Shown piece by piece: positions 16,573 to 25,867 of a stretch of 45,024 bases of DNA (position 1 is the first letter of the stretch; the number at the start of each line of letters is the position of its first letter). This stretch comes from Candidatus Latescibacterota bacterium (GTDB taxonomy: Bacteria; Latescibacterota; UBA2968; UBA8231). A program made the position numbers and the translations under genes. The stretch spans positions 1-45,024 of the forward strand of contig SICG01000010.1 in NCBI GenBank assembly GCA_009691525.1, given 5' to 3'. The notes below the pieces were generated by a model. The model was given only the letters and a program-made list of their open reading frames with translations. It searched no databases and had not been told where the DNA came from.

Positions 16573-17544
16573 TTGATTTCAGATCAAGTTTTTATTTGGG
16601 GGGCGTTCGGCCTCTTCGTGGCGGCGATGCTGGCCGTGGACCTGGGGGTGCTGGGTGGCAGGAACCGGACCATCGGCATCAAAGAAGCCCTGGTGTGGAG
16701 TGGCATCTGGGTGGTGGTGGCCCTGGTTTTCAACGTCGGGATCTACTTCTTCTTCCAAGACTCGGAGCGAGCGCTCAACTTCCTGGCCGGATATCTGATC
16801 GAACGTGCGCTCAGTCTCGACAATATCTTCGTCTTCCTGGTGATTTTCTCCTATTTCGGGGTCGCTCCACACCATCAGTACAAGGTCATCTTTTGGGGCA
16901 TCATCGGCGCGGTGGTGTTGCGGGCCCTCTTCATCGCCGCCGGCATTGCCCTGATCGCCAAATTTCACTGGCTCATCTATATCTTTGGCGCCCTGCTGGT
17001 GTGGACCGGGATCAAGATGGCCCTGCAAAAAGGCGAACAGATCGACCTGGAGCAGAACCCGGTGGTCCGCCTTTGCCGCCGGTTCATTCCCCTCACCGAA
17101 GGATACGAGGGGGACCGCTTCTTTGTGAATCGCGAGGGCCGGCGCCTGGCCACGCCACTTTTCGTGGTGCTGCTGGTGGTCAGCGTGATGGACGTGGTTT
17201 TTGCCATTGACTCGGTTCCCGCGGTTTTTGCCATCACTCTCGACCCCTTCATTATTTTCAGTTCCAACGTCTTTGCCGTGCTGGGGCTGCGCGCGCTTTA
17301 TTTTGCCTTGGCCGGTCTGATGCAACTGTTCCACCACCTCCACTATGGGCTGTCCCTCATCTTGGTCTTCGTGGGGGCGAAGATGTTGCTGACCTACTTT
17401 GGAATTGACATACCCGTGGAGGTGGCCCTGGGAGTGCTGCTTGCCATTCTGTTGATTTCGGTGGTCGTCTCGATCTTCTACCCGCAACCGGCACCACCCG
17501 ATCCTGTCCACCAACCAGACGACCAAACCAAGGCCGACCATTGA
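16573..17544 (+). CDS. TerC family integral membrane protein
   Basis: A 323-residue multi-span inner-membrane protein with about nine hydrophobic segments. Family signatures are ALSLDNIFVF (about 75-84) and VMDVVFAIDSVPAVFAI (about 211-227); their Asp residues are thought to bind metal. TerC/Alx members act in tellurite resistance and in manganese export. The C-terminus is a short polar Pro/Asp/Gln tail. The start is TTG at 16573 with GGAG 9 bases upstream, overlapping the end region of the oxidoreductase before it (13 bases apart). The next gene follows in 11 bases, so the three probably share a transcript. Confidence 0.88.
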   Translation: MISDQVFIWGAFGLFVAAMLAVDLGVLGGRNRTIGIKEALVWSGIWVVVALVFNVGIYFFFQDSERALNFLAGYLIERALSLDNIFVFLVIFSYFGVAPHHQYKVIFWGIIGAVVLRALFIAAGIALIAKFHWLIYIFGALLVWTGIKMALQKGEQIDLEQNPVVRLCRRFIPLTEGYEGDRFFVNREGRRLATPLFVVLLVVSVMDVVFAIDSVPAVFAITLDPFIIFSSNVFAVLGLRALYFALAGLMQLFHHLHYGLSLILVFVGAKMLLTYFGIDIPVEVALGVLLAILLISVVVSIFYPQPAPPDPVHQPDDQTKADH

Positions 17545-17555
17545 GGAGGTACCGC

Positions 17556-18410
17556 ATGAATTATATCGACGCCCACGCCCATGTCTGGACCGACGACCTG
17601 GCCAATTACCCCTTCGCCCAGTCCTTCAAGGCCGAAGACGCCAAGCCGGCTACCTTTCTGCCCGAGGATCTCCTGGCCCAGGCCATGCCCTGCGGGGTGG
17701 ACCGGGTGGTGCTGGTGCAGATGAGCTACTACGGCTCGGACAATTCCTACATGCTCGATGTGATGGAAGAGCACCCCGGCGTCTTTGCCGGCATTGGCAT
17801 CGTCGACTGGAATGGGCCGGAACCGGAAGGAGAGATGCGCTGGTTGGGCGAGTGTGGGGTGCGCGGTTTCCGCATCTACCCGCGCGGCGTACCAGTCGAG
17901 CAGTGGCTGGACGGGGAGGGTTTCGAGCGGATGTTCAAGGCTGGGGCCGAACACCGGTTGGCGCTGTGCCCGCTGATCAACCCGGATGGGCTGGTTTCCC
18001 TGAGCCGGCGCTGTGAGCAGTTCCCCGAAACGCCGGTGATCATCGATCACCTCTGCCGCATCGGGGCCGGCTCGCCCATCAGCGACGAGCAGGTGGCGGC
18101 GTTATGTCGCATGGCCCAGTACCCGGCGGTGATGGTCAAGGTCTCGGCTTTCTACGCCCTGGGCCAGAAGACCCCGCCCTACCTCGACCTGGGTGGCATG
18201 ATCCGGCAGGTGTACGACGCCTTCGGCCCGCAGCGGCTGATGTGGGCCAGCGATTCTCCCTACCAGGTGCAGACCCCGCATTCCTACCGGGAGAGCCTGG
18301 AGCTGGTGCACGAGGGGCTGGATTTTCTCTCTGACAACGATCGGGACCAGATCCTGCGCCGCACGGCCGAGGAGTTCTTCTTTCCGGTCGGAGGTCGCGT
18401 CGGGGAGTGA
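17556..18410 (+). CDS. Amidohydrolase-family (amidohydrolase 2) TIM-barrel hydrolase
   Basis: A 284-residue member of the amidohydrolase 2 / 2-pyrone-4,6-dicarboxylate lactonase-like group. The metal motif IDAHAHVW is at residues 4-11, a mid-barrel VIIDHL supplies another His, and the C-terminal LMWASDSPY carries the catalytic Asp. Members hydrolyse lactones or decarboxylate aromatic acids; the substrate here is unknown. ATG at 17556 has a perfect GAGGAGGT 5 bases upstream, so an in-frame start at 17541 is rejected. A stem-loop terminator follows. Confidence 0.85.
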   Translation: MNYIDAHAHVWTDDLANYPFAQSFKAEDAKPATFLPEDLLAQAMPCGVDRVVLVQMSYYGSDNSYMLDVMEEHPGVFAGIGIVDWNGPEPEGEMRWLGECGVRGFRIYPRGVPVEQWLDGEGFERMFKAGAEHRLALCPLINPDGLVSLSRRCEQFPETPVIIDHLCRIGAGSPISDEQVAALCRMAQYPAVMVKVSAFYALGQKTPPYLDLGGMIRQVYDAFGPQRLMWASDSPYQVQTPHSYRESLELVHEGLDFLSDNDRDQILRRTAEEFFFPVGGRVGE

Positions 18411-18435
18411 CCCACTCCGGCCTTTCCCGAGTCCC

Positions 18436-18476
18436 GAGTCTGCCACCGACGCCCTGCCCTGTCCTGCAGACTCTTT
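18436..18476 (+). terminator. Stem-loop terminator after the amidohydrolase gene
   Basis: Arms GAGTCTGC (18436-18443) and GCAGACTC (18466-18473) are perfect complements with a 22-base loop, followed by TTT. It lies between two convergent genes. The T-tract is short, so strength is uncertain. Confidence 0.5.
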
Positions 18477-18525
18477 CCTCGCCACAGCTCCCCCAGTAAA
18501 GGCCTCTGGGGTCATCTCCCCGCCG

Positions 18526-19608
18526 CTAGACGTTGGCGCGCTCCAGATAGGCTTTGACGATCTGGATGACCAGCCCCACGTCGTGCCGGGCCTCGGCCAG
18601 CGGGGTGCGGCAGGGGATGCCCTCGGTCAGGCACTGGTGGAAGTGGCGCAGTTCGCGGGTGAAGGGGTTCTCCCAATCGATGGCCGGTTCGCCCCGCAGT
18701 GGCACACCCTCGGCGTCGTTGCGGTGGATGGCCAGCGAGGAAAGCTGGCCTCGGGAGAAACCGGTGGGATAGGAGAGCACCACCCGCACCGCCTCGTCGT
18801 AGATCTCCAAGGTCTCCCTAAATTCCCACAGTTTGGGCAGCTCGACCCAGGTGGCGGCGCAGCGCACCCCGCTGGGGTACTCGATGAGCGCGTTGATCGC
18901 CCATCCCTCGTTCCAGATCTCCGCACTGATCACCCGTTCTGGGACCCCCAACATCAGGCGCAATCCGTACAGGTCGTGGATCATGCTGCCAGCCAGGATG
19001 AAGAAGGCCCGCTCGGCCTGGGGGGAGACCTGGCCCAGGGCCTGGTGCAGGGCCGCCTGGCGGGCTGCCTGTAGCGCTACGCCGGCCTCGGGGGGGATAT
19101 CGTCGAAGCGCATCAGGCGGAACTGGCGCAGGTGGTGGGCGTTGTCGGTGTGCAGGTGGTTGACCTGGGCAAAGCGGATCTCCTTTAGTTCTTCCACCTC
19201 GCGCCTGGCCCGCTCGAAGGCCGGGTCGTAGACCTTCATGTACCCGGCCTGGGCCACCACGCCTGCCGCCTGCGCCGCCCCGATCATCGCGTCGGCTTCC
19301 TCCAGCGAAAAACACACCGGCTTCTCGATGAAGACGTGTTTGCCGGCGGCAAAAGTGGCCAGGGCGACTTCGGTCTTGGGGTCGGAGTGGCACAAGAGCA
19401 CGGCGTCGAGGTCGGCCTCCAGCAGTTGCCGATAATCGCTGGTGTGGCGCGGGAGGTGGAAGCGGCGGGCCACGGCCTGGGCCAGTTGTGCCGAGCGGTC
19501 GCAGACCATCACCACCTCGAACTCTTCCTGCATCTCGGCGAGGTTGGGCAAATGTTGGACCTGGGCGATGGCGCCGCAGCCGACGACGCCGAGACGTATG
19601 GGTTTCAT
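18526..19608 (-). CDS. Gfo/Idh/MocA family oxidoreductase
   Basis: A 360-residue NAD(P)-dependent oxidoreductase. Rossmann motif RLGVVGCGAIAQVQHLPN at 5-22, FIEKPVCFS (Lys of EKP) near residue 97, and SMIHDLYGLRLMLG in the C-terminal domain at the place of the usual GGxxxDxH helix. ATG at 19608 overlaps the stop of the cupin gene as ATGA, so the pair is translationally coupled; the longer upstream reading is a shadow. Substrate unknown; the cupin partner suggests a shared small sugar or acid pathway (inference). Confidence 0.85.
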   Translation of the reverse strand: MKPIRLGVVGCGAIAQVQHLPNLAEMQEEFEVVMVCDRSAQLAQAVARRFHLPRHTSDYRQLLEADLDAVLLCHSDPKTEVALATFAAGKHVFIEKPVCFSLEEADAMIGAAQAAGVVAQAGYMKVYDPAFERARREVEELKEIRFAQVNHLHTDNAHHLRQFRLMRFDDIPPEAGVALQAARQAALHQALGQVSPQAERAFFILAGSMIHDLYGLRLMLGVPERVISAEIWNEGWAINALIEYPSGVRCAATWVELPKLWEFRETLEIYDEAVRVVLSYPTGFSRGQLSSLAIHRNDAEGVPLRGEPAIDWENPFTRELRHFHQCLTEGIPCRTPLAEARHDVGLVIQIVKAYLERANV

Positions 19609-20243
19609 TCCGTTTTTGCCATCCGGGGGGCCAGGGTGTTCCACTGGTCGCCTAGGGCATGTAGTTGCTTGAAGGTCTGGTACACGCCTTCCCACATGGT
19701 GTTGCGGGCCTGCTGGGCGGCTGCGTCGTCGCCGGCCGCCAGGGCCTGTTTCAGTTGGATGGTGGCCTGGGCCTGCTGGCGGGCGCTGTCCTGGGCCAGG
19801 GCCGCCATTACCTGGAAGGACTGCACCCAGCGGTCGGCCAGCACCTCGACCGGGGTCTGGGTGTCGGTCTCGACGTCGTAGCCGCTGGAGGGAATGAAAT
19901 GGATGGGCAGGCGCTCGCCCTCCGGGGTTCTGCCGGTGTGGGTGGGCTGGATGTGGGGGGTTACCGAGAGGTACATGATCAGTGGTTCCTCGCTGGTCAC
20001 CCGTACGCTGTGGGGCTCGTCGACTAGGGCCACACAGAGCTGGCCGGGACTCAGCTCGGCTTGCTCGCCGCTGATCTCAAAGATGCAGCGGCCCTGGAGG
20101 ATGAGGAAGATCTCGTGGCCCAGGTCGTGGCTGTGGCGGGAAGCCACCTGGCCGGGCTCCATGCGCAGGAAGCGGGAACGGATCTGGGGGGTGACCAGCA
20201 GGTTGCGGATGTCGGTGCGGAAATCGTAGACTTGGAATGGCAT
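19605..20243 (-). CDS. Cupin-domain protein
   Basis: A 212-residue protein with an N-terminal cupin barrel. Metal-binding motif 1 reads SRHSHDLGHEIFLILQG (residues 35-51; His, His and Glu spaced as in the family) and motif 2 follows as PGQLCVALVDEPHSV. The C-terminal 90 residues form an Ala/Gln-rich helical tail, an addition to the basic cupin. AAGGAGG precedes the ATG at good spacing. Coupled with the oxidoreductase downstream and divergent from the CehA/McbA gene over a 66-base gap. The reaction is not predictable. Confidence 0.85.
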   Translation of the reverse strand: MPFQVYDFRTDIRNLLVTPQIRSRFLRMEPGQVASRHSHDLGHEIFLILQGRCIFEISGEQAELSPGQLCVALVDEPHSVRVTSEEPLIMYLSVTPHIQPTHTGRTPEGERLPIHFIPSSGYDVETDTQTPVEVLADRWVQSFQVMAALAQDSARQQAQATIQLKQALAAGDDAAAQQARNTMWEGVYQTFKQLHALGDQWNTLAPRMAKTE

Positions 20244-20309
20244 GGGGCCTCCTTCTGAAAGGTGGAGGCAAATTAGCTCAATCGAAGGCCACCATCAAGG
20301 AGCGTGGAC

Positions 20310-21752
20310 ATGGGAACTCTGCACGGCACCATCATCGACGCGGCCACCGGCCAACCCATCGACGCCAAGGTCCACGTGCTCGACGCCATGGGCAATTTCG
20401 CCCAGCCGGCGGGGGCGCTGCTCAAGCGCGGGACCGGCACCCCCTTCTTTTTTGCCAAAGACGAATTCGAGATAAATGCCCCGCGCGGCCGGGCCGAGGT
20501 GCTGGTGGAGCGGGGCACCGAGTACGAGCCGGCCCGGGCCGTGGTCGAGGTGCCGGTCAAGGGTTCGGCCTCGGTGGAGATCGCCCTGCGCCGCTGGTAC
20601 TATCCCCAGGAGGGGCACTGGTACCCGGGCAACACCCACATCCACTACGACGACAAGGAGACCCGGCCCGACCAGCGCCTGGGGGTGGATTGCTCGGTGG
20701 AGGGATACAACGTCACCGTGGTCAGCATCCTCGACCGACGCCAGCTTCCCTATGCCAGCAACAAGTACCCCATCGGGGTGATGAACGAGTTCACCACCGC
20801 CCACCACGTGCTCGACATCGGCGAGGAGAACCGCCACTACGGCGAGCGCTCGCCCTGGGGCATGGGTTATGGCCACGTGATGTTCCTCAACCTGCGCAAC
20901 CTGGTGCAGCCGGTGAGCCGGGGCCATATCCTCACCGCCCAGTTCGATCCCGACTATCCGCCTCTGTGTTTCTGCTGCGACGAGGCCCGCGACCAGGGGG
21001 GGATTGTGATCTGGTGCCACAACGGGCAGGGCATGGAGGCACCGGTGGCCGCAGCTCTGGGCAAGCTCGACGCCTTTAATCTCTTCGATCCCTTCTGGAT
21101 GGACCCGGAATACGATTTGTGGTACAAGCTGCTGGACTGCGGCCTGAAGCTGCCGGCCTCCACGGGCACCGACTGGTTCGTCTGCTCCAACAACCGGGTC
21201 TATGTGCAGACCGAGGAGGAGTTCTCCTACGGCAGTTGGATCGGGGGCATGAAGGCGGGGCGCACCTTCATCACCAACGGGCCGGCCCTGGATCTACAAG
21301 TGAACGGCCAGCCCATCGGCAGCGAGCTGGCCCTGAGCGCGGAGGGCGAGCTGGAGGCGGAGGTGAGTTTCCGTTCCTACTACCCAATCGAGCGGGCCGA
21401 GTTGGTGGTGGACGGGCAGGTGGTGTGCCGCGAGGAGTGGCCGCAGGGCCGGCGCGAAGGAGTCTTCCGCCGCAGCTTTCGGGTGGAGCGGGACGGTTGG
21501 GTGGCGGCGCGGCTGTGGGGCGATTCGCGCGACAGTTTCGGCCACGCCATCTATGCCCACACCAGTCCGGTGTACTTCCGGGTGGGCCGGCCCTCGCTGC
21601 GGCGGCCCGAGGCGGCCCGCTTTTTTCTGGGGGCCATCGAAGATTCTTTCAAGTGGATAGATACCTGGGGGCGGTACAACAACGACCGGCAGCGCGAGGA
21701 GGTGAAGGAGTTGTTCAGGAGAGGCAGGGAGGTGTACGCGGGGTTGGCGTAG
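20310..21752 (+). CDS. CehA/McbA family metallohydrolase (PHP-like)
   Basis: A 480-residue protein. An N-terminal beta-sandwich (GTIIDAATGQPIDAKV, carboxypeptidase-regulatory-like) precedes a PHP-type metal domain: WYPGNTHIHYDD (about 108-119) holds the first metal histidines, VIWCHNGQG the mid-domain His, and STGTDWFV the late Asp. GGMKAGRTFITNGP is characteristic of CehA/McbA proteins, known from carbaryl hydrolase and microcin-processing relatives. ATG at 20310 is chosen because AAGGAG lies 7 bases before it; the in-frame GTG at 20304 would be only one base away. No signal peptide. Substrate unknown. Confidence 0.82.
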   Translation: MGTLHGTIIDAATGQPIDAKVHVLDAMGNFAQPAGALLKRGTGTPFFFAKDEFEINAPRGRAEVLVERGTEYEPARAVVEVPVKGSASVEIALRRWYYPQEGHWYPGNTHIHYDDKETRPDQRLGVDCSVEGYNVTVVSILDRRQLPYASNKYPIGVMNEFTTAHHVLDIGEENRHYGERSPWGMGYGHVMFLNLRNLVQPVSRGHILTAQFDPDYPPLCFCCDEARDQGGIVIWCHNGQGMEAPVAAALGKLDAFNLFDPFWMDPEYDLWYKLLDCGLKLPASTGTDWFVCSNNRVYVQTEEEFSYGSWIGGMKAGRTFITNGPALDLQVNGQPIGSELALSAEGELEAEVSFRSYYPIERAELVVDGQVVCREEWPQGRREGVFRRSFRVERDGWVAARLWGDSRDSFGHAIYAHTSPVYFRVGRPSLRRPEAARFFLGAIEDSFKWIDTWGRYNNDRQREEVKELFRRGREVYAGLA

Positions 21753-21756
21753 CGCT

Positions 21757-22575
21757 TCAGCCCGATCGCCCCTTCCACAAGGCCCAGGTGAGTTCGCCGA
21801 ACTCGGCGGGGGTCACCCGGCACACGGGTTTGCGCCGCAGCTTATCGGGCAGCCGGCCAAGGGCTTTGGCCAGCAGGGGTGGGGACAGTTCCCGCTCGCG
21901 GATGGCCTGGGCGGCCTGGGCCAGGGGCTGCTGCCGGTGTTTGAAGAAGGCCTCCAGCACCGCGCGGAAGAACTCCTCGTCGGGCACCGAGAATTTGGGC
22001 CGGGTGCGTTCGAGGCGCACCAGGGCGCTCTCCACCTCGGGGGGCGGATAGAAGGCCTGGCGGCCCACCTCCTCCAGCACCTCCACCTCGGCGCGCCGGC
22101 CCACAGCCACGCTCAGCCGGCCGTAGCCGCTTTCGCCCACCCTGGCCCCTAGACGGTGGGCCAGATCCCGCTGCACCATCAACACTGCCCGATCGAAGCG
22201 CCGCTCCAGCAACTTGAAGATCAGGGGCAGGGCCACCTGGTAGGGCAGATTGGCCACCACCTTGTCGAAAGGCGGGAACTCCACCTCCACGGCGTCGCCC
22301 CAGAGGACTTCGAGGTGGGGATGGAGTGCCTGCAGATCGCCAAGGCATTTTTTGAATTGGGGGTCGCGTTCAATGGCAATCACCTTCCCCGCCCGTGTGG
22401 CCAAGAATGCGGTGAGGTTACCGATGCCCGGCCCGATTTCGAGCACAATGTCGCCGGGCCGCAATTCGGCGTAGGCCAGCTCTCGTTCCAGCAGTTGCTG
22501 GTCGGCGAGGAAATGCTGCCCCAACTTTTTGTCCGGGCGGATTGCATGGCGGGTCAGCAGATCCTGGATGGACAC
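21757..22575 (-). CDS. rsmA: 16S rRNA dimethyladenosine transferase RsmA
   Basis: A 272-residue SAM-dependent enzyme that dimethylates two adjacent adenosines near the 3' end of 16S rRNA. Motifs: KKLGQHFL (16-23), LEIGPGIGNLT (45-55, SAM loop), and the catalytic NLPYQV (109-114). The C-terminal LTWALWKGRSG end is normal. The start is GTG at 22575 with AGAGGT upstream. It follows trxB, but a strong terminator between them suggests separate expression or read-through only. Convergent with the CehA/McbA gene, 4 bases away. Confidence 0.95.
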   Translation of the reverse strand: MSIQDLLTRHAIRPDKKLGQHFLADQQLLERELAYAELRPGDIVLEIGPGIGNLTAFLATRAGKVIAIERDPQFKKCLGDLQALHPHLEVLWGDAVEVEFPPFDKVVANLPYQVALPLIFKLLERRFDRAVLMVQRDLAHRLGARVGESGYGRLSVAVGRRAEVEVLEEVGRQAFYPPPEVESALVRLERTRPKFSVPDEEFFRAVLEAFFKHRQQPLAQAAQAIRERELSPPLLAKALGRLPDKLRRKPVCRVTPAEFGELTWALWKGRSG

Positions 22576-22586
22576 GGGGACCTCTT

Positions 22587-22620
22587 AAAAAAAGAGCCGG
22601 CTCTATTGGAGGCCGACTCT
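22587..22620 (-). terminator. Rho-independent terminator after trxB
   Basis: On the minus strand the stem AGAGTCGGC / GCCGGCTCT (one G-T pair, 22593-22620) is followed by a T7 run (22587-22593). It is 20 bases past the trxB stop and just before rsmA. Confidence 0.8.
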
Positions 22621-22639
22621 GGTACACAGGGAGGGCGGT

Positions 22640-23578
22640 TCAGCCGTGGGCCAGGAAACGCTCGGCCTCGATGGCGGCCATACAACCGGTGCCGGCGGCG
22701 GTCACGGCCTGGCGGTACACGTGGTCCTGCACGTCGCCGCAGGCAAAGACGCCTGGGATATTGGTAGTGGCAGTGCCCGGCACGGTGCGGATGTAGCCCT
22801 GCTCGTCCATATCTAATTGATCTCGGAAGATCTGAGAGTTGGGCTGGTGGCCGATGGCCATGAACACCCCCTCGCAGGCGTGTTCCCACACCCGGCCGGT
22901 CACGGTGTCCTTGAGGCGCACCCCGCGCACTGCCTTCTGGCCCTCCTGCGAGAGGATCTCCTCTGGGATGGCGTTGGTGATGAAGGTGATCTTGGGGTTG
23001 TCCTGGGCGCGCTTGAGCATGATGCGCGAGGCGCGGAAGGCATCCCGCCGGTGGATGAGGGTCACCTTGGAGGCGAACTTGGTCAGGTAAGTGGCCTCCT
23101 CCATGGCCGAGTCGCCCCCGCCCACGACCGCGATCTCCTTGCCGCGGAAAAAGAAGCCGTCGCAAGTGGCGCAGGCCGAGACCCCGTGGCCCATCAGCAA
23201 GCGCTCCGACTCCAGGCCCAGCAGGCGGGCAGTGGCACCGGTGGCCACAATCACCGCGTTGCCGGTGTAGCGCTCTCCGTCGCTCTCGACGGTGAAGGGC
23301 TGGCTTCCCAGGTCCACGCTGGTGGCGATCTTGAACTCACACTGGGCCCCGAAGCGGGTGGCCTGGGCGCGCATCTTCTCCATCAGCTCGGGTCCCATGA
23401 TGCCTTCGGGGAAGCCGGGATAGTTCTCCACCTCGGTGGTGATGGTCAGTTGTCCACCCGGCTGCAGGCCCTCCAAAACCAGGGGAGCCAGGTCGGCGCG
23501 GGCGGCGTACAGGGCGGCGGTCAGGCCGGCGGGTCCGGAGCCGATGATGATGATTTTGTAGTGTTTTGCTTCTGCCAT
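22640..23578 (-). CDS. trxB: Thioredoxin-disulfide reductase
   Basis: A 312-residue FAD/NADPH enzyme that reduces thioredoxin. FAD motif [17 protein letters not shown] (11-27), [16 protein letters not shown] (41-56), redox-active CATC (Cys136 and Cys139), NADPH motif [12 protein letters not shown], and the C-terminal [13 protein letters not shown] signature are all intact. The length is typical. AAAGGA precedes the ATG. A 133-base upstream gap must hold its promoter, but none matches well enough to name. Confidence 0.96.
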   Translation of the reverse strand: MAEAKHYKIIIIGSGPAGLTAALYAARADLAPLVLEGLQPGGQLTITTEVENYPGFPEGIMGPELMEKMRAQATRFGAQCEFKIATSVDLGSQPFTVESDGERYTGNAVIVATGATARLLGLESERLLMGHGVSACATCDGFFFRGKEIAVVGGGDSAMEEATYLTKFASKVTLIHRRDAFRASRIMLKRAQDNPKITFITNAIPEEILSQEGQKAVRGVRLKDTVTGRVWEHACEGVFMAIGHQPNSQIFRDQLDMDEQGYIRTVPGTATTNIPGVFACGDVQDHVYRQAVTAAGTGCMAAIEAERFLAHG

Positions 23579-23711
23579 TACTAGGTCCTTTGGAGGTGGT
23601 GAATCGCTGGATACGGGCGCTCAAATATCAACCATCAACAACGCCCGGCACTTCGGCAAGGGAGGGCTCAGCAGTGATCGATGAAGGACGAGGTGCCGTT
23701 GAACAGGGGGA

Positions 23712-24665
23712 TCAGGCCACCCGACTGAGCAGGGGTTTACCCTCCAGGCCGGCGCGCAAGTTGTCCACTGATCGCTGGGCCATGGCCTGGCGGGTCTGGT
23801 GGGTGGCACTGCCCAGGTGGGGCACGATGATCACATTGTCCAGCCCCAGCAGTGGATGATCGCGCGGCAGGGGTTCGGGCTCAGTCACGTCCAAACCTGC
23901 GGCCCAGATGGCCTTGGCCTGCAGGGTCTCAAAGAGGGCCTGGTGATCGACCACCCCGCCGCGCGCGGCGTTGACCAGCACGGCGGTGGGTTTCATCAGC
24001 GCCAGTTCGCGCCGGCCGATCATGCCGCGGGTCTGGCTGGTGAGAGGCATGTTGAGCGCCACGAAGTCGGCCTGGGAGAGCAGCTCGTCGAGGGTAACAT
24101 AACGAGCGCCCAACTCGGCGGCCCGGGCGCTGGGCTGGCGGTTGTGGTAGATCACCCGCATGTCGAAGGCCAATGCCCGCCTGGCCACCTGGCAGCCGAT
24201 GCTGCCCAGACCAACAATGCCCAGGACCGCCCCATGCACCTCCTGGCCCAGCATGAAGCTGGGGTCGTAGTGGGTGAACTCGGCGCTGCGGGCGAAGTGG
24301 TCGCCCTGTACCAGGTTGCGCGCCGCGGCCAGCAGCAGGGCAAAGGTCATGTCGGCAGTGGCCCCGTCCAGCAGCTTGGGGGTATTGCCCACGGGAATGT
24401 TGCGCTGGCGGGCCGCCTCCAGATCGATGTGGTCCACCCCCACCCCAAAGTTGCTGATCACCTTCAGGCACGGCATGAGGTCCATCATCTCTCCGCCGAT
24501 GTGATGATGGCCAAAGTTGTAGAGCCCCTCGATGCGCTGCAGGGCTTCGGGGGCGGGCGGGGCGGCCAGGGGATTCCATTGGCACAACTGGCCCATGGCT
24601 TCGAGCAGGGGACGGATGGTTTTATAGGGCTCCACTTCGGAGCGAAGCAGGATCTGGTGGGCCAC
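23712..24665 (-). CDS. D-isomer specific 2-hydroxyacid dehydrogenase
   Basis: A 317-residue NAD-dependent dehydrogenase that interconverts 2-oxo and D-2-hydroxy acids. Motifs: GVGVDHIDL in the catalytic domain, the Rossmann GIVGLGSIG in the middle, NAARGGVVD (catalytic Arg region), and the acid pair DVTEPEP and VIIVPHLGSAT (catalytic Glu and His). I chose GTG at 24665 because GGGAGG lies 8 bases before it; a TTG at 24671 overlaps the upstream stop but is too near that site. It follows the Gfo/Idh/MocA gene by 2 bases and is coupled to it. Glyoxylate/hydroxypyruvate reductase-like; exact substrate unknown. Confidence 0.88.
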   Translation of the reverse strand: MAHQILLRSEVEPYKTIRPLLEAMGQLCQWNPLAAPPAPEALQRIEGLYNFGHHHIGGEMMDLMPCLKVISNFGVGVDHIDLEAARQRNIPVGNTPKLLDGATADMTFALLLAAARNLVQGDHFARSAEFTHYDPSFMLGQEVHGAVLGIVGLGSIGCQVARRALAFDMRVIYHNRQPSARAAELGARYVTLDELLSQADFVALNMPLTSQTRGMIGRRELALMKPTAVLVNAARGGVVDHQALFETLQAKAIWAAGLDVTEPEPLPRDHPLLGLDNVIIVPHLGSATHQTRQAMAQRSVDNLRAGLEGKPLLSRVA

Positions 24666-24667
24666 GC

Positions 24668-25726
24668 TCAACGCCTCCCGGCGGCTTTTTTGACCATGGC
24701 CGCTACGTCCACCACTTTGCTCTTGGCCGAGGCCTCGATGGCGGCGAACATGGTCGCATTGCTCTGCATATTATCCTCGAGCACGGTCTCGGGCTTGGGG
24801 CCGCCGGCCAGCCATTTGAGGTGGGCGTCGATCACGTAATTGTGGCCCTGGAAGGGGGGCTGGATCAGGGGCACCTCCTCGGTGGTCAACGCACCGGTGG
24901 TGTTGTCGCGCATCACCAGGCGCAGGATGTTGTCGCTGTCGATCACCACCTCGCCCTTTTCGCACACGGCCCGGTAGTACTCGCGGTGCCAGGAGTTCTG
25001 GTGACCCGTGCCACTGCAGGTGCCTTCGTAGTGGGCGACCACCCCATTGGCCATCTTCATCACGTAATTGGCATTCGATTCCCCCTTGAAGCTGCTCCAG
25101 GGGCGGTTCCATTCCCACCCCGAGATCTGCACGCAGCGCGAACCGGTTAGGTTGCGCAGCATATCCAGGTGGTGTACCCCACCCTCGACCAGCAGCGAAT
25201 GGGGGATCTCGTGGCGGAAGGCGCCCCAGGCAGCATAGGTGCGGTAGTCAGCGGCAAAGCGGCCCATTAGATAGTTGAGCTGGCCCAGGCGCTGGCTGCG
25301 CAACACCTCGCGAAAAGTGTACATGGTGGGGTTGTAGCGGTAGTTCTGCATGACGGTGCACTTGATTCCGGCCTTCTTCACCGCTCGGTAGATGGCCACC
25401 ACATCCTCCCAGGTATCGGCGATGGGTTTCTCCATGAGGATGTGCAGGTGATGGGCACAGGCCAGCTGGGCGCACTGGCGGTGCGCCCAGGGCGGGGTGA
25501 CGATGGTGCAGTAGTCGGCCTCAGTTTCGGCAAAGGCTTTTTCCAGATCGGTGTAGCGGGCATTTTGGGGCAGCCCGAGGAAGTCCCCCTGCTCGTTGAG
25601 CGGCTTGGGGGCGATGTCGACCAGGGCGACGATTTCATGGCGGTCGGCGAAGTTGGGATAGAAATTGCGGATCCAGCCGCGCGCCATACCGCCGGCGCCA
25701 ATCATCAGACAGCGTTTCTTCTTCAT
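24668..25726 (-). CDS. Gfo/Idh/MocA family oxidoreductase
   Basis: A 352-residue NAD(P)-dependent oxidoreductase. Rossmann motif LMIGAGGMARGW at 7-18, LMEKPIADTW (EKP Lys) near residue 100, and LLVEGGVHHLDMLRNL for the C-terminal active-site His region. It ends in a basic AGRR tail. AGAGGA precedes the ATG. Operon with the 2-hydroxyacid dehydrogenase, which together could oxidise a sugar acid or polyol (inference). No clear promoter in the 60 bases before it. Confidence 0.86.
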   Translation of the reverse strand: MKKKRCLMIGAGGMARGWIRNFYPNFADRHEIVALVDIAPKPLNEQGDFLGLPQNARYTDLEKAFAETEADYCTIVTPPWAHRQCAQLACAHHLHILMEKPIADTWEDVVAIYRAVKKAGIKCTVMQNYRYNPTMYTFREVLRSQRLGQLNYLMGRFAADYRTYAAWGAFRHEIPHSLLVEGGVHHLDMLRNLTGSRCVQISGWEWNRPWSSFKGESNANYVMKMANGVVAHYEGTCSGTGHQNSWHREYYRAVCEKGEVVIDSDNILRLVMRDNTTGALTTEEVPLIQPPFQGHNYVIDAHLKWLAGGPKPETVLEDNMQSNATMFAAIEASAKSKVVDVAAMVKKAAGRR

Positions 25727-25800
25727 GCGATTCCTCTGGGGGTCGGTGGGGCGGGGTGATGCCCAAAAATAAACATCCGTTAAAGGGCGGAAAAGGGCGC

Positions 25801-25831
25801 AAAAAAAAGACCCAGGGCTTGAACCTGGGTC
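25801..25831 (-). terminator. Strong rho-independent terminator of the orphan repeat protein
   Basis: On the minus strand GACCCAGG / CCTGGGTC forms a perfect 8-bp stem with a 7-base loop (25809-25831), followed by T8 (25801-25808). It starts 36 bases after the stop codon. Confidence 0.85.
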
Positions 25832-25867
25832 GAAGACAGGCGAGCAGTGGTGCCGGCACCAAGGTGC

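Noticed and set aside
16579-17541. 320-codon minus-strand ORF opposite terC
   Set aside because: Asp/Gln/His-rich mirror of a hydrophobic membrane protein, a classic shadow pattern.
24669-24671. TTG start overlapping the upstream stop for the 2-hydroxyacid dehydrogenase
   Set aside because: It is only 2 bases from the GGGAGG site; GTG at 24665 has the proper 8-base spacing.
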